A stretch of DNA of 64,000 nucleotides from Hydrogenophilus thermoluteolus (GCF_003574215.1 NZ_AP018558.1:716001-780000), one strand, 5' to 3'. Shown: positions 18,159 through 27,594, numbered from the stretch's first letter. Numbers and translations are program-made. Notes: generated from the sequence alone by a model not told the origin.

Positions 18159-19691
18159 GTGACTTTGAGCGAACAGGAATTCGACGCACTCGCAGAAGCT
18201 GGGTACAACCGGATCCCGGTAACGCGTACTACGTTCTGTGATCTCGATACACCACTTTCCATCTACCTGAAACTCGCCAACGAACCCTGGACCTACCTGC
18301 TGGAATCGGTTCAGGGGGGCGAGCGATTCGGCCGTTATTCGTTCATTGGGTTGGCGTCCCCCAGCCGCATCGAGGTCTATGGGCGCTCGGTGTTGTTGCT
18401 CACTGGGAACCGCTTGGTCGAGCGGCGCGACTACGGGGATCCGCTCAATTTCATCGCCGAGTACCTCAACCGAATCAAAATTCCGCCGCGCGAAGGGCTG
18501 CCGCGTTTCATCGGGGGGCTGGTCGGCTATTTCGGGTTCGACACCATCCGCTTTATCGAACCGCGGCTGGCGCGCAGCCCCCATGCCAAACCGGATCCGC
18601 TTCAGACCCCCGACATTCTGCTCCTCGTTTCCGAGGAGCTTGCGATCGTCGATAACCTCACCGGAAAACTGACGTTGGTCGTCTATGCCGACCCGGGGGT
18701 GCCCGGCGCCTACCGTCGGGCCGTCAAGCGGCTCGACGAACTGCAACGTAAATTGCGGCAACCGATCAGTTGGCCGGAAAGTCTGGAACGGACCGGTGCT
18801 GCTGCCGCGCAAGCAGGCTCAGCACCGACCGAAGACGAAGCGCTCGCGTTCGGTTTTCCGGAGGAGGCGTTCAAAGCTGCGGTGGCAAAAGCGCAACGGT
18901 ACATCGTCGACGGCGACATCATGCAGGTGGTGCTCTCACAGCGGATGAGTCAGCCGTTTGCGGGTGCGCCACTGGCGCTCTATCGTGCGATCCGCTCGCT
19001 CAATCCGTCGCCCTACCTCTTCTATTTCGACTTCGAGTCGTTCCAGGTGGTTGGCGCCTCTCCGGAGATCCTCACGCGTGTCGAGGACGACGGCGAAGCC
19101 AAAAAAGTGATCGTGCGTCCCATTGCGGGGACGCGCCCAAGGGGGGCAACCCCGGCAGAAGATGCCGCGTTGGAAAAAGAGCTTCTGGCAGACGAAAAAG
19201 AGCGCAGCGAACATCTGCAATTGCTCGACTTGGGGCGTAATGACGTCGGGCGCGTGGCGCGGACCGGCAGCGTGAAGGTCACCGAGGCGTTCGCGATCGA
19301 ACGCTACTCCCATGTGATGCACATCGTTTCGAACGTCGAAGGGGTGTTGAAAGAAGGCGAGTCGATGCTCTCGGTGCTCCGCGCTACCTTTCCTGCAGGA
19401 ACCGTTTCCGGCGCGCCGAAGGTGCGGGCGCTCGAAATCATCGACGAATTGGAACCGCACGGCCGCGGCATTTATGCCGGTGCAGTCGGTTATCTGGGTT
19501 TCCACCAAGAGATGGACTTGGCGATTGCGATTCGCACTGCGGTGATCAAAGACGGCCAAGTCCATGTGCAGGCGGGGGCGGGAATCGTAGCCGATTCCCA
19601 ACCCGACGCCGAGTGGCAAGAGACGCGTAACAAAGCGCTGGCGATGCTCAAAGCGGCACAATCGGTGAAAAGCGGCGCGTTCGACGAGTAA
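18159..19691 (+). CDS. trpE: Anthranilate synthase component I
   Basis: Converts chorismate to anthranilate, the first step of tryptophan synthesis. The N-terminus (FDALAEAGYNRIPV) and chorismate-binding core (YLFYFDFESFQVVGASPEIL; GARPRG-like AGTRPRGATPAED; TFPAGTVSGAPKVRALEIID) are clear. GTG 18159 is preferred over TTG 18129: it has AAGGG about 10 bases upstream and yields the family-typical N-terminus, 510 residues. No trpG or leader peptide lies beside it in this window; the next gene is a convergent TRAP permease. Confidence 0.96.
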   Translation: MTLSEQEFDALAEAGYNRIPVTRTTFCDLDTPLSIYLKLANEPWTYLLESVQGGERFGRYSFIGLASPSRIEVYGRSVLLLTGNRLVERRDYGDPLNFIAEYLNRIKIPPREGLPRFIGGLVGYFGFDTIRFIEPRLARSPHAKPDPLQTPDILLLVSEELAIVDNLTGKLTLVVYADPGVPGAYRRAVKRLDELQRKLRQPISWPESLERTGAAAAQAGSAPTEDEALAFGFPEEAFKAAVAKAQRYIVDGDIMQVVLSQRMSQPFAGAPLALYRAIRSLNPSPYLFYFDFESFQVVGASPEILTRVEDDGEAKKVIVRPIAGTRPRGATPAEDAALEKELLADEKERSEHLQLLDLGRNDVGRVARTGSVKVTEAFAIERYSHVMHIVSNVEGVLKEGESMLSVLRATFPAGTVSGAPKVRALEIIDELEPHGRGIYAGAVGYLGFHQEMDLAIAIRTAVIKDGQVHVQAGAGIVADSQPDAEWQETRNKALAMLKAAQSVKSGAFDE

Positions 19692-19729
19692 CCCGCTGAA
19701 GTTGTCAGCCGGATTACCCGCCGGTCCGT

Positions 19730-21463
19730 TTACCAGCCGCTATTCCCCCAACCGGAATCGCCGCCGGTGGTGGCACCGCCACCACTCGTGCCGCTGCCTG
19801 CATCGCCCCAATCGCCTGCTTCACCGCCTTCGAACGGAATCTGAATGGTGTCGAGATCCACTTTTTTCTGCACGTCGAGGTTCGCGGTGATGATCCCTGG
19901 CCAGATGAGGACTGCGGCGACCATCAGTATCTGCAGTACGATGAAGGGAATCACCCCTTTGTAGATGTCAAACGTCGTCACCGGCGCGATCTGTTGCTTC
20001 GTGACCGGGTCTTCGTAATGTTTCACCGGTGCGACGCTGCGCAGATAGAAGAGCGCGAAACCAAACGGTGGCGTCAAGAACGACGTCTGCATGTTGATCG
20101 CGATAAGAACCCCGAACCAGACAAGATCGATCCCCAGATGTTCGGCAACCGGTGCGAGCAACGGCAGCACGATGAACGAAATCTCGAAGAAGTCGAGGAA
20201 CATCCCCAAAATGAAAATGAGGGTGTTCACGAAGATCAAGAAGCCAAGTTCCTCGCCGGGTAATTGCGCAAAGAGCTCTTTCACCCACTCCTGTCCATTC
20301 GCGGAGACGAAGACGAAGCTGAAGACCGTCGAACCCAGAAGGATCGCTAGGACGAAGATCGACAGTTTCGTTGCTCCCTCCAGCGCCTCGCGCAACATCG
20401 CCATCGAGAATCGTTTGCGCAGTGCAGCCACCGCGATCGCACCGATCGCCCCCATCGCGCCCCCTTCGGTGGGCGTCGCGACGCCGATGAAGATCGTGCC
20501 CAAGACCAAAAAGATGAGTACGAGCGGCGGGATCATCACGAAAATGACACGATGCGTCATCTGGGAAAGGAAACGGCGGCCCAGCGCGGAGTCGATCGCC
20601 GCGAGCACCAGTGCGACGAACGCACCAAACGTGGTGGCCATCACCACTTTCTCGTCGGTTGGCGCGGTGACCGCTTCGCCTTTCCATTGCGTCAAAAGCG
20701 CGTCATAGTTCGCGGCGAAGAGGGTAGCGGCGGCCAGCACCCCCAAAAAGGTGAAGAGGAGCGAGCGGTAGCCACTACCCCCGTTGGGCTCATGAAACGT
20801 GCGCGCTGATTCCGGTAGTGCAGGGACCCATTTGGGGCGGATGAGCGCAATCGCGATCACGTAAAGGAAATAGACCGCAATCAACCCCAACGCCGGGATC
20901 AGCGCGCCTTTGTACATGTCACCGACGCTGCGGCCCAATTGGTCTGCGATTACGATCAGCACCAACGACGGCGGAACGATCTGCGCGAGCGTACCGGACG
21001 CCGTGATCACGCCGGAAATGAGCCCACGATGGTACCCATAGCGCAACATCACGGGGAGCGAGATCAACCCCATCGAAATCACCGATGCGGCAACGACCCC
21101 GGTCGTTGCGGCAAGCAGCGCCCCGACGACGATCACCGAAATCGCGAGCCCACCGCGGATCGGGCCGAAGACTTGGCCTGCCGTTTCCAGAAGGTCTTCC
21201 GCCATTCCGGACCGCTGCAAGATGAGGCCCATCAGGGTGAAGAAGGGGATCGCCAACAGGGTCTCGTTCTGCATGATCCCGAAAACCCGCAGCGGCAACG
21301 CGTGAAAGAGGGTTTCCGGAAAAATACCGAAATGAATCCCCAAAAAACCAAAAAGCAGCCCCGCTGACGCGAGCGAAAATGCAACGGGAAAGCCGGAAAG
21401 CAGAAAGATGACCAACCCCAGGAACATCAGCTGCGGGAAGTTGGCAGCAAGGAATTCGGCCAT
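19730..21463 (-). CDS. TRAP transporter large permease (DctM type)
   Basis: The membrane ion-coupled permease of a tripartite periplasmic transporter, with more than a dozen hydrophobic segments over residues 5-540. At 577 residues it is longer than the ~430-residue DctM and fits the long form found with FcbT/TakP-type binding proteins; the extra length includes a loop near residues 210-270. The last ~30 residues are a Gly/Ser/Trp-rich hydrophilic tail (ending TTGGDSGWGNSGW), unusual for the family. It follows dctQ in the operon by 32 bases. Confidence 0.92.
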   Translation of the reverse strand: MAEFLAANFPQLMFLGLVIFLLSGFPVAFSLASAGLLFGFLGIHFGIFPETLFHALPLRVFGIMQNETLLAIPFFTLMGLILQRSGMAEDLLETAGQVFGPIRGGLAISVIVVGALLAATTGVVAASVISMGLISLPVMLRYGYHRGLISGVITASGTLAQIVPPSLVLIVIADQLGRSVGDMYKGALIPALGLIAVYFLYVIAIALIRPKWVPALPESARTFHEPNGGSGYRSLLFTFLGVLAAATLFAANYDALLTQWKGEAVTAPTDEKVVMATTFGAFVALVLAAIDSALGRRFLSQMTHRVIFVMIPPLVLIFLVLGTIFIGVATPTEGGAMGAIGAIAVAALRKRFSMAMLREALEGATKLSIFVLAILLGSTVFSFVFVSANGQEWVKELFAQLPGEELGFLIFVNTLIFILGMFLDFFEISFIVLPLLAPVAEHLGIDLVWFGVLIAINMQTSFLTPPFGFALFYLRSVAPVKHYEDPVTKQQIAPVTTFDIYKGVIPFIVLQILMVAAVLIWPGIITANLDVQKKVDLDTIQIPFEGGEAGDWGDAGSGTSGGGATTGGDSGWGNSGW

Positions 21464-21495
21464 GAAGCGCTCCTCAGCCTCGCAAAATGGGTGAA

Positions 21496-22032
21496 TTAGT
21501 GGGGGTTCGCTTGCTTCAGCGGGTCGGGGCCGTGACCCAGCAAGAATGCGATGCGCTTGATCAATTCAGAGAAGGCCTGAATGGCCAACAAGCCGTATCC
21601 GGCAGGCACCAGCGCATAGAGTGGCCAGCGGATCAAACCGCCCGCGTTCGACGACATTTCCCCCGTGGTATAGGCTTGGACGACGATCGGCCACGCGAAA
21701 TTCGCCATGAAGTAGCACAGGGGAAAGACGAAGACGACGATGCCGATGGCGTCGATCAAATTGCGCGTCCGGGCACTCAGGCGGTTGGCGACGACGTCGA
21801 TGCGGACATGGGCGTTTTCCAAAAAGCCGTAACCCAGCCCCAGCATGAAGACTGCAGCGAAGAGGTACCACTGGATCTCCAAAAAGGCGTTGGAGCTGGT
21901 ATCGAAGAGTTTGCGCACCAATGCGTTCGCGGCGCTGATCGCAGTGGCTGCGAGCGTGAACCAGAAAAAGAGCCGCCCGAGTGAGCGGTTGAGCGTATCG
22001 ATTACCGCACAGATTCTAAGGAGCGGTTGCAT
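21496..22032 (-). CDS. TRAP transporter small permease (DctQ type)
   Basis: A 178-residue protein with four hydrophobic segments, the expected DctQ topology. The conserved stretch EIQWYLFAAVFMLGLGYGFLENAHVRID (core: EIQWYLFA...HVRID) is typical of the family. It works with the large permease to receive substrate from the periplasmic binding protein. It lies between dctP and dctM; the dctP-dctQ gap holds a hairpin. Confidence 0.93.
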   Translation of the reverse strand: MQPLLRICAVIDTLNRSLGRLFFWFTLAATAISAANALVRKLFDTSSNAFLEIQWYLFAAVFMLGLGYGFLENAHVRIDVVANRLSARTRNLIDAIGIVVFVFPLCYFMANFAWPIVVQAYTTGEMSSNAGGLIRWPLYALVPAGYGLLAIQAFSELIKRIAFLLGHGPDPLKQANPH

Positions 22033-22082
22033 CGTCGTGACGCCTCATCAACAGGGTTGTAATCGGGGGGGTGAAAGAGAAG

Positions 22083-22105
22083 AACCCCCGCATGTTTCGG
22101 GGGTT
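22083..22105 (-). terminator. Intercistronic hairpin between dctP and dctQ
   Basis: AACCCCCG / CGGGGGTT with a 7-base loop, placed 8 bases after the dctP stop and followed by a pyrimidine-rich tract on the minus strand. It is likely a partial terminator or mRNA stabiliser that lets the binding protein be made in excess of the permeases. Confidence 0.75.
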
Positions 22106-22112
22106 TTCGATT

Positions 22113-23195
22113 TTAGAGTTTGACGGAAGCCATGTACTGGTCGAAACTCAGGTCCGCCAGGCGGAACCACGCGTACTGGTCACGCAGGAATTTTTCGAAC
22201 TCGGTGTAGATTTTCTTCCAATCCGGGTTGGTGTCGTTGAGTTCGGCGTAGACTTCGTTGCGCGCTTTGAACGCTGCGTCCATGACGTCTTTCGGGAAGC
22301 GGTGCACCTGCGCCCCGTTTGCGATGAGCTGCTTCAACGCCTGCGGGTTGCGCGCGTCGTACTTCGCTTGCATGGTCACGTGGGCGTGCGACGCCGCAGC
22401 ACGGATCATCTCTTGGTACTCTTTCGGGAGCGCCGCGAACTTCTCTTTGTTGATGTACAGCGTCAGCTGCGCACCACCTTCCCACCAGCCCGGATAGTAG
22501 TAGTGAGGCGCCACTTTGTAGAAACCGAGCTTGAGATCGTCGTACGGGCCAACCCATTCGGTGGCGTCGATCGTTCCCTTTTCGAGCGCTTGGTAGATTT
22601 CACCGCCCGGGATACTTTGCGGAACGCCACCGAGTTTTGTCAGTACTCGGCCCGCAAAACCAGAAATGCGGATCTTCAACCCCTTGATGTCGTCAACCGA
22701 CTTGATCTCTTTGCGGTACCAACCCCCCATCTGCGTGCCGGTATTCCCCATCGGCAGGCTGACGATGTTGTATTTCGCATAGAATTCGTTCATCAGCTGG
22801 TTGCCGCCGCCGTCGTACATCCATGCGGTGAGCATCCGCGAGTTGAGGCCAAACGGTACCGCGCAGTCGAACGCGAACGCTTCGTTCTTGCCGAAGAAGT
22901 AGTAGGGCGCGGTATGGGCCAATTCGATGGTGCCTTGCTGAACGGCGTCCAACACCCCGAAAGCGGGCACCAGTTCGCCGCCAGCGAAGACCTGGACTTC
23001 GAATTTACCGCCGGACATCTGGTTGATGGCGTTCGCGAAGTCTTCCGCCGCGCCGTAGATGGTGTCGAGCGCTTTCGGGAAGCTCGACGCCAACCGCCAA
23101 CGGATTACTTCTTGTGCATGGATGATCGCAGGCGCCGTGCCGGCAGCCAGAATGCCGGCAAGGCCGGCGCCTTTGAGGAAACGACGACGTTCCAT
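22113..23195 (-). CDS. TRAP transporter substrate-binding protein (TakP/FcbT1-like)
   Basis: Periplasmic DctP-family binding protein with a Tat-type signal (MERRRFLKGAGLAGILAAG...IIHAQ). The WVGPYDDLKLGFYK block is characteristic of the COG4663 subgroup, which includes TakP, a 2-oxo-acid binder, and FcbT1; a 2-oxo acid or organic acid substrate is plausible but not shown. ATG 23195 is chosen over the open frame from 23201 because a full AAGGAGGTGATT ribosome-binding site precedes it. It has 360 residues and is first gene of the dctPQM-like operon. Confidence 0.92.
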   Translation of the reverse strand: MERRRFLKGAGLAGILAAGTAPAIIHAQEVIRWRLASSFPKALDTIYGAAEDFANAINQMSGGKFEVQVFAGGELVPAFGVLDAVQQGTIELAHTAPYYFFGKNEAFAFDCAVPFGLNSRMLTAWMYDGGGNQLMNEFYAKYNIVSLPMGNTGTQMGGWYRKEIKSVDDIKGLKIRISGFAGRVLTKLGGVPQSIPGGEIYQALEKGTIDATEWVGPYDDLKLGFYKVAPHYYYPGWWEGGAQLTLYINKEKFAALPKEYQEMIRAAASHAHVTMQAKYDARNPQALKQLIANGAQVHRFPKDVMDAAFKARNEVYAELNDTNPDWKKIYTEFEKFLRDQYAWFRLADLSFDQYMASVKL

Positions 23196-23227
23196 AATCA
23201 CCTCCTTGGATACGGGTTTGTTATGCG

Positions 23228-23244
23228 AACTGAACGGTTCAGTT
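23228..23244. promoter_or_regulatory. Perfect inverted repeat upstream of dctP
   Basis: AACTGAAC-G-GTTCAGTT, 33 bases before the dctP start codon. A minus-strand -10-like TATCAT lies a few bases upstream of it, so a bound protein would sit just past the transcription start. No regulator gene is adjacent. Confidence 0.55.
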
Positions 23245-23269
23245 GGCGGCGTTTATGATAACGCAAAAA

Positions 23270-24619
23270 TTATTGACCCGCTATTTGCACTGCAGCAATC
23301 GCGGTGCTGCCCAACCGAAAGCGGCGGTCGGGGCGGGCGTCGTCGGCAACGCCGATCAACCCGGCAAAAAGCTCTGGGAGCGTGCCCGAGACCGTGATTT
23401 CATGCACCGGATAGGCGATCGCACCGTTTTCGAACCAGAATCCGGCCGCGCCGCGCGAGTATTCGCCGGTAACCGTATTGACCCCATGACCCAAGAGTTC
23501 GGTGATCAATAGCCCGTGATCGACCGTGGCCAGAAGCGCAGCGAGCGAATCGTGGGTGGTGGTGGGCAACAGGTTGTGCGCGCCGCCTGCATTACCGGTG
23601 CTGACCAACCCGAGTTTGCGCGCGGTGTAGCTGGACAAAAAGCGTCCGACCCATCGGCCCTGGTCGATCACAAGGCGTGGCGCCACGCGCACCCCTTCGG
23701 CGTCAAATGGGCAGGAGCCAAAACCTTGGGGCAGCCACGGATCCTCTTGGACCGAAAACCATTCGGGAAAAAGCTGCGTTTCGAACCGTTCCAGCAAAAA
23801 CGTGGCACGGCGGTAGAGCGCGCCGCCACTTGCCGCGGCGACGAAGTGACTCAAAAGCGACGGCGCCACTTCGGGGCTGAAGACGACCTCATAGCGTCCC
23901 GTGGCGAGTTTGCGCGCGTTGCGGCGCTGCAATGTCCGCGTCGCGGCTTCAACACCAATCGCTTCGGGATCGGGCAATTGGTCGGCTACGCGGCGGCTTG
24001 CCCAGGCACCGTCGCGCACCAGCGAGCCGTCGTCACTTTGTGCCAGCAATACGCAAGAATAGGAATGGGCTGTTTCGGCGGTGACCCCTGAAAAACCGAG
24101 GGTATTCGCGATCGCACTCAGTTCCACTTCGGTGGTGCAGGTGGCTCCTTCGGAATTGACGATCCCCGTTTGCGCCGTTCCGGCCGCTTCGAGGCGCTGG
24201 GTAAGCGCGATCAACGTTTCAGGAGTCACCGACCAAGGGTGGTAGCAGCCGAGGTCAGGCGCGGCACTGGGGTCGGCAAGCCATGAAGGATCGGGAAGCC
24301 CGGCGGCAGGATCGGGTTCGGTGTGGCGCGCGATCGCCACTGCGGCTTGCACGGTTGCTTCGATCGCGCGCGGAGAAAGGTCACTCGTGGCGGCGTGCCC
24401 GGTACGCCCGTCGAGGTAAACGGTCACCGAGAGGGTGCGTTCGCGGTGGTGCTCGATGGTTTCGACTTCGCCGTGGCGTACCGTGATGGAGCGTCCCACT
24501 CGTTCCGAAACCCCTGTTTGTGCTGTTGCGCCAAGAAGGCGTGCCCGTTCGGCGGCATGTTCCGCAACGCGTTGGAGTTGCTGTTGCCAGTGCGGCAATG
24601 AAGGCAAGCCAGGGTTCAT
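23270..24619 (-). CDS. pmbA: Metalloprotease PmbA/TldE homologue
   Basis: TldE/PmbA subunit of the TldD/TldE protease that processes microcins and other peptides. The family blocks are visible: SVTVYLDGRTGHAATSDLS, QLFPEWFSVQEDPWLP, GVNTVTGEYSRGAAGFWFENG near the C-terminus. As usual for TldE, the HExxxH of TldD is absent. It has 449 residues. It is divergent from yjgA with 36 bases between starts, the standard pmbA-yjgA arrangement. Confidence 0.94.
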   Translation of the reverse strand: MNPGLPSLPHWQQQLQRVAEHAAERARLLGATAQTGVSERVGRSITVRHGEVETIEHHRERTLSVTVYLDGRTGHAATSDLSPRAIEATVQAAVAIARHTEPDPAAGLPDPSWLADPSAAPDLGCYHPWSVTPETLIALTQRLEAAGTAQTGIVNSEGATCTTEVELSAIANTLGFSGVTAETAHSYSCVLLAQSDDGSLVRDGAWASRRVADQLPDPEAIGVEAATRTLQRRNARKLATGRYEVVFSPEVAPSLLSHFVAAASGGALYRRATFLLERFETQLFPEWFSVQEDPWLPQGFGSCPFDAEGVRVAPRLVIDQGRWVGRFLSSYTARKLGLVSTGNAGGAHNLLPTTTHDSLAALLATVDHGLLITELLGHGVNTVTGEYSRGAAGFWFENGAIAYPVHEITVSGTLPELFAGLIGVADDARPDRRFRLGSTAIAAVQIAGQ

Positions 24620-24655
24620 GCGTGATCCTCAGGGAAAATTTGCGATAATTCTATA

Positions 24656-25213
24656 ATGGAACCGCAAGAACTCTCGAAAACCAAGCGCAAAGCGCGCATG
24701 CACCAACTGCAAGCGGTAGGGGAAGCGCTGTTGGCGCTGCCGGTGGAGCGGTTGCGCTGGTTGGCGCTCCCGCGCGATCTCGCGCAGGCGCTCGCGGAAG
24801 CGAGACGGCTATCTGGTCACTTCGAGGCCTACCGGCGCCAGATGCAGTATGTGGGGCGTCTTCTGCAACCGTACGAACTGGAACCGCTGCAGGCGCTGGT
24901 TGCTTCCCTGTGTCCCGGTGGGGCGGTCGATGCGCAGTGTCAACGGGAAGCGGAACGCCTTGCCGCCGAATTTCTTGCCGATGAGTCGGTGGTGGGGGAA
25001 CTGTTGTCCCGCTTTCCCGAGTTCGACGTGCCCTATTGGCGGCAAATGCGACGCGCTGCGTTGAAAGGCTTGGCGGCAGAACCGCAAGACCTCTTGCCGC
25101 GCCGTCGCTTGGTGGCAGCGCTTAGGCACGCGATCGAGGCGACATTGGTACTGACGCTCCCGGAACGGAGCGCAGTGGAGACGGATCACGACGAGGAGAC
25201 CGACGATGAGTGA
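24656..25213 (+). CDS. Ribosome-associated protein YjgA (DUF615)
   Basis: DUF615/YjgA proteins associate with late 50S assembly intermediates. The segment SKTKRKARMHQLQAVGEALLALP (core: HQLQAVGEALLALP) and RQMQYVGRLL match the family. It is a highly charged, alpha-helical protein of 185 residues with an acidic C-terminus (ETDHDEETDDE). The start codon is embedded in CTATAATGG, so a -10 box-like TATAAT touches the ATG and a leaderless transcript is possible. It overlaps mog by 8 bases. Confidence 0.86.
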   Translation: MEPQELSKTKRKARMHQLQAVGEALLALPVERLRWLALPRDLAQALAEARRLSGHFEAYRRQMQYVGRLLQPYELEPLQALVASLCPGGAVDAQCQREAERLAAEFLADESVVGELLSRFPEFDVPYWRQMRRAALKGLAAEPQDLLPRRRLVAALRHAIEATLVLTLPERSAVETDHDEETDDE

Positions 25214-25808
25214 ACCCGAGGTGGTCATTGGGTTGGTGTCGATCAGCGACCGCGCATCGAGCGGCGCCTACGAAGACAAAGGAATTCCTGCGTTGGAGTC
25301 GTGGCTCAACCGCGCGCTCGTTACCCCTTGGCGGGCGGAAAAGAGGCTGATCGCCGATGAGCAGCCGGTGATCGAGGAGACGCTCAGAACGCTAGCCGAC
25401 ACGTGCGGTTGTTGCCTGATTCTGACCACGGGAGGAACGGGTCCTGCACCGCGCGATGTCACGCCCGAGGCGACGCTCGCGGTGGCCGATCGCGTCCTGC
25501 CCGGTTTTGGCGAAGAGATGCGGCGCATCAGTCTCAATTTCGTACCTACCGCGATCCTTTCACGCCAAGTGGCGGTCGTGCGCGGAAAAACCTTGATCGT
25601 CAATCTGCCTGGCCAACCGAAATCGATCGTGGAAACTCTGGAGGGGCTCCGTCATGAAGACGGCAGTTGGCGGCACAAAGGGATTTTCGCCGCGATTCCC
25701 TACTGTATCGACTTGATCGGCGGCCCGTATATTGAAACGGATCCCGACGTGATCCCCGCGTTTCGGCCGAAAAGCGCGCAACGTCCCACAACCAAGAAGG
25801 TCTCATAG
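25206..25808 (+). CDS. mog: Molybdopterin adenylyltransferase Mog
   Basis: Adenylylates molybdopterin before molybdate insertion. The MoCF_biosynth fold is shown by IGLVSISDRASSGAYEDKGIP at the N-terminus, the GGTGPAPRDVTPEAT phosphate/pterin loop, and NLPGQPKSI near the C-terminus. It has 200 residues, the Mog length. It overlaps yjgA and is followed 2 bases later by aroG, so the three may be one transcript. Confidence 0.93.
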   Translation: MSEPEVVIGLVSISDRASSGAYEDKGIPALESWLNRALVTPWRAEKRLIADEQPVIEETLRTLADTCGCCLILTTGGTGPAPRDVTPEATLAVADRVLPGFGEEMRRISLNFVPTAILSRQVAVVRGKTLIVNLPGQPKSIVETLEGLRHEDGSWRHKGIFAAIPYCIDLIGGPYIETDPDVIPAFRPKSAQRPTTKKVS

Positions 25809-25810
25809 CC

Positions 25811-26902
25811 ATGAACCCTAGAAGTTCCGTTCGGTTTCATATCGACGACACTCGGATTCGCGACATCCAAGAGTTGGTTCCGCCCATCCATGTGCTGCGG
25901 GAATTCCCGGCGACACCGGCTTCGGCGCAAACTACGTTCGAAGCCCGACAGGCGATCCACCGTATTCTCCACGGTGCGGATGAGCGCTTGGTCGTCGTGG
26001 TGGGACCCTGTTCGATTCACGATCCGGACGCGGCGATCGAATACGCCACGCGCCTCAAAAAAGAGGCTGAGCGTCTTGCGAACGAGCTGTTGATCGTCAT
26101 GCGGGTCTATTTCGAAAAACCCCGAACCACTGTGGGCTGGAAGGGGTTGATCAACGATCCGTACTTGGACGGTACCTATTGCATCAATGATGGCATTCGC
26201 ATCGCGCGCAAACTCCTCTGCGAGATCACGGAGATGGGGCTCCCGGCTGGAACCGAATTCCTCGACATGATCACGCCGCAATACATCGCCGACTTGATCG
26301 CGTGGGGGGCAATCGGTGCCCGCACCACGGAAAGCCAAGTCCATCGTGAATTGGCCTCTGGGCTCTCCTGCCCGGTGGGTTTCAAGAACGGTACCGACGG
26401 CAACGTCAAGATCGCAATCGACGCGATCAAAGCGGCGCAGGCACCGCACCACTTCCTTTCGGTGACCAAGGCGGGCCATTCGGCGATCGTGAGTACCGCG
26501 GGGAACGAAGATTGTCATATTATTTTACGCGGCGGCAAAGCGCCTAACTACGACGCGGCAAGCGTGCAAGCGGCGTGCCAGGAGATGGCGAACGCCGGTT
26601 TGCCGGCGCGTATCATGGTCGATTGTTCCCATGGGAACAGCCGGAAAGATCACCGTCGTCAAGCAGAAGTGGCGCAAGCGGTAATGGATCAACTGGCGCA
26701 AGGGGAGGAGCGCATCATCGGCGTGATGATCGAATCCCACCTCAAAGAGGGGCGCCAGGATCTGATTCCGGGGCAACCGCTCGAATACGGCAAAAGCATC
26801 ACGGATGCCTGCATCGGTTGGGAAGATACCGTCCATATCCTGGACGGTTTGGCGCATGCCGTGCAGTTGCGACGGGCGGTGCTGGCGCAACGCGGCGACT
26901 GA
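25811..26902 (+). CDS. aroG: 3-deoxy-7-phosphoheptulonate (DAHP) synthase, class I
   Basis: First enzyme of the shikimate pathway, joining phosphoenolpyruvate and erythrose-4-phosphate. It belongs to the AroF/G/H type I-alpha class: VVVGPCSIHDPDAAIEYA, RVYFEKPRTTVGWKGLINDP (core: EKPRTTVGWKG), GARTTESQVHRELASGLSCPVGFKNGTDG (core: SCPVGFKNGTDG) and DCSHGNSRK. It has 363 residues. Which aromatic amino acid inhibits it cannot be judged. It is convergent with the adenosyltransferase gene, 15 bases apart. Confidence 0.96.
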   Translation: MNPRSSVRFHIDDTRIRDIQELVPPIHVLREFPATPASAQTTFEARQAIHRILHGADERLVVVVGPCSIHDPDAAIEYATRLKKEAERLANELLIVMRVYFEKPRTTVGWKGLINDPYLDGTYCINDGIRIARKLLCEITEMGLPAGTEFLDMITPQYIADLIAWGAIGARTTESQVHRELASGLSCPVGFKNGTDGNVKIAIDAIKAAQAPHHFLSVTKAGHSAIVSTAGNEDCHIILRGGKAPNYDAASVQAACQEMANAGLPARIMVDCSHGNSRKDHRRQAEVAQAVMDQLAQGEERIIGVMIESHLKEGRQDLIPGQPLEYGKSITDACIGWEDTVHILDGLAHAVQLRRAVLAQRGD

Positions 26903-26917
26903 CCGGTAGCCGCCCCG

Positions 26918-27490
26918 TCAGCGGGATTTCGGGGCGTCGAGCCGCTTCTGCCACAAGACATCCGGGGTACCGCTTCGCGCGTTGAGGGTGCGCGCCAGCA
27001 CGAACAAGAGGTCTGAGAGGCGGTTGAGATAGCGCGCAACAACCGGACGCAGCCGCTCTTGGGGCTCCACACGTGCCAAGCGTACCACTTCCCGTTCCGC
27101 GCGGCGGCAGACGGTGCGCGCCAAATGCGCAAGCGCGGCGGCGCGCGTGCCACCTGGCAAAATGAAATCCTTGAGCGGCGGCAGCGTTTCGTTGAGCCGA
27201 TCGAGCGCTTGCTCCAATTCATCGACCCGGCTTTCGGCAAAGAGCGCCATACCCGGTAGGCACAATTCTCCGCCCAGATCGAAGAGCTCGTGTTGGAGGC
27301 GGACGATCAGCGCAGCAAGATCCTCCGGAAGGGGTTCGCAAGCCAGTAGCCCCAAAATGGCGTTGAGTTCGTCTACGGTGCCGATGGCTTCGATGCGCGG
27401 ATCGTCCTTGCCGGTGCGTTCGCCCGAACCCAAGCCGGTGGTGCCGTTGTCGCCGGTTCGTGTGTAGATTTTGCTGAGGCGATGTCCCAT
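26918..27490 (-). CDS. Cob(I)alamin adenosyltransferase, PduO type
   Basis: Transfers adenosine from ATP to cob(I)alamin. The ATP-binding N-terminus KIYTRTGDNGTTGL and the EAIGTVDELNAILG segment are diagnostic; the CRRAEREVVRL motif and RYLNRLSDLLFVLAR helix complete the active site. It has 190 residues and a short Lys/Arg C-terminus. It stands alone on the minus strand; no cobalamin genes are adjacent. Confidence 0.93.
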   Translation of the reverse strand: MGHRLSKIYTRTGDNGTTGLGSGERTGKDDPRIEAIGTVDELNAILGLLACEPLPEDLAALIVRLQHELFDLGGELCLPGMALFAESRVDELEQALDRLNETLPPLKDFILPGGTRAAALAHLARTVCRRAEREVVRLARVEPQERLRPVVARYLNRLSDLLFVLARTLNARSGTPDVLWQKRLDAPKSR

Positions 27491-27550
27491 CGCGCTTCCT
27501 TCCCGAGTGGTCTGTACGCGGCGATTGTACCGGAAAGCCGATCGCGCAGC

Positions 27551-27581
27551 TTGGTGAAAACGACTGGCGTTGTGCTACAAT
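27551..27581 (+). promoter_or_regulatory. Likely promoter of tRNA-Ser
   Basis: TACAAT at 27576-27581 is 13 bases before the tRNA. TTGGTG at 27551-27556 is a poor -35 with a long 19-base spacer. Confidence 0.5.
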
Positions 27582-27594
27582 TTCCCGCTCACGC

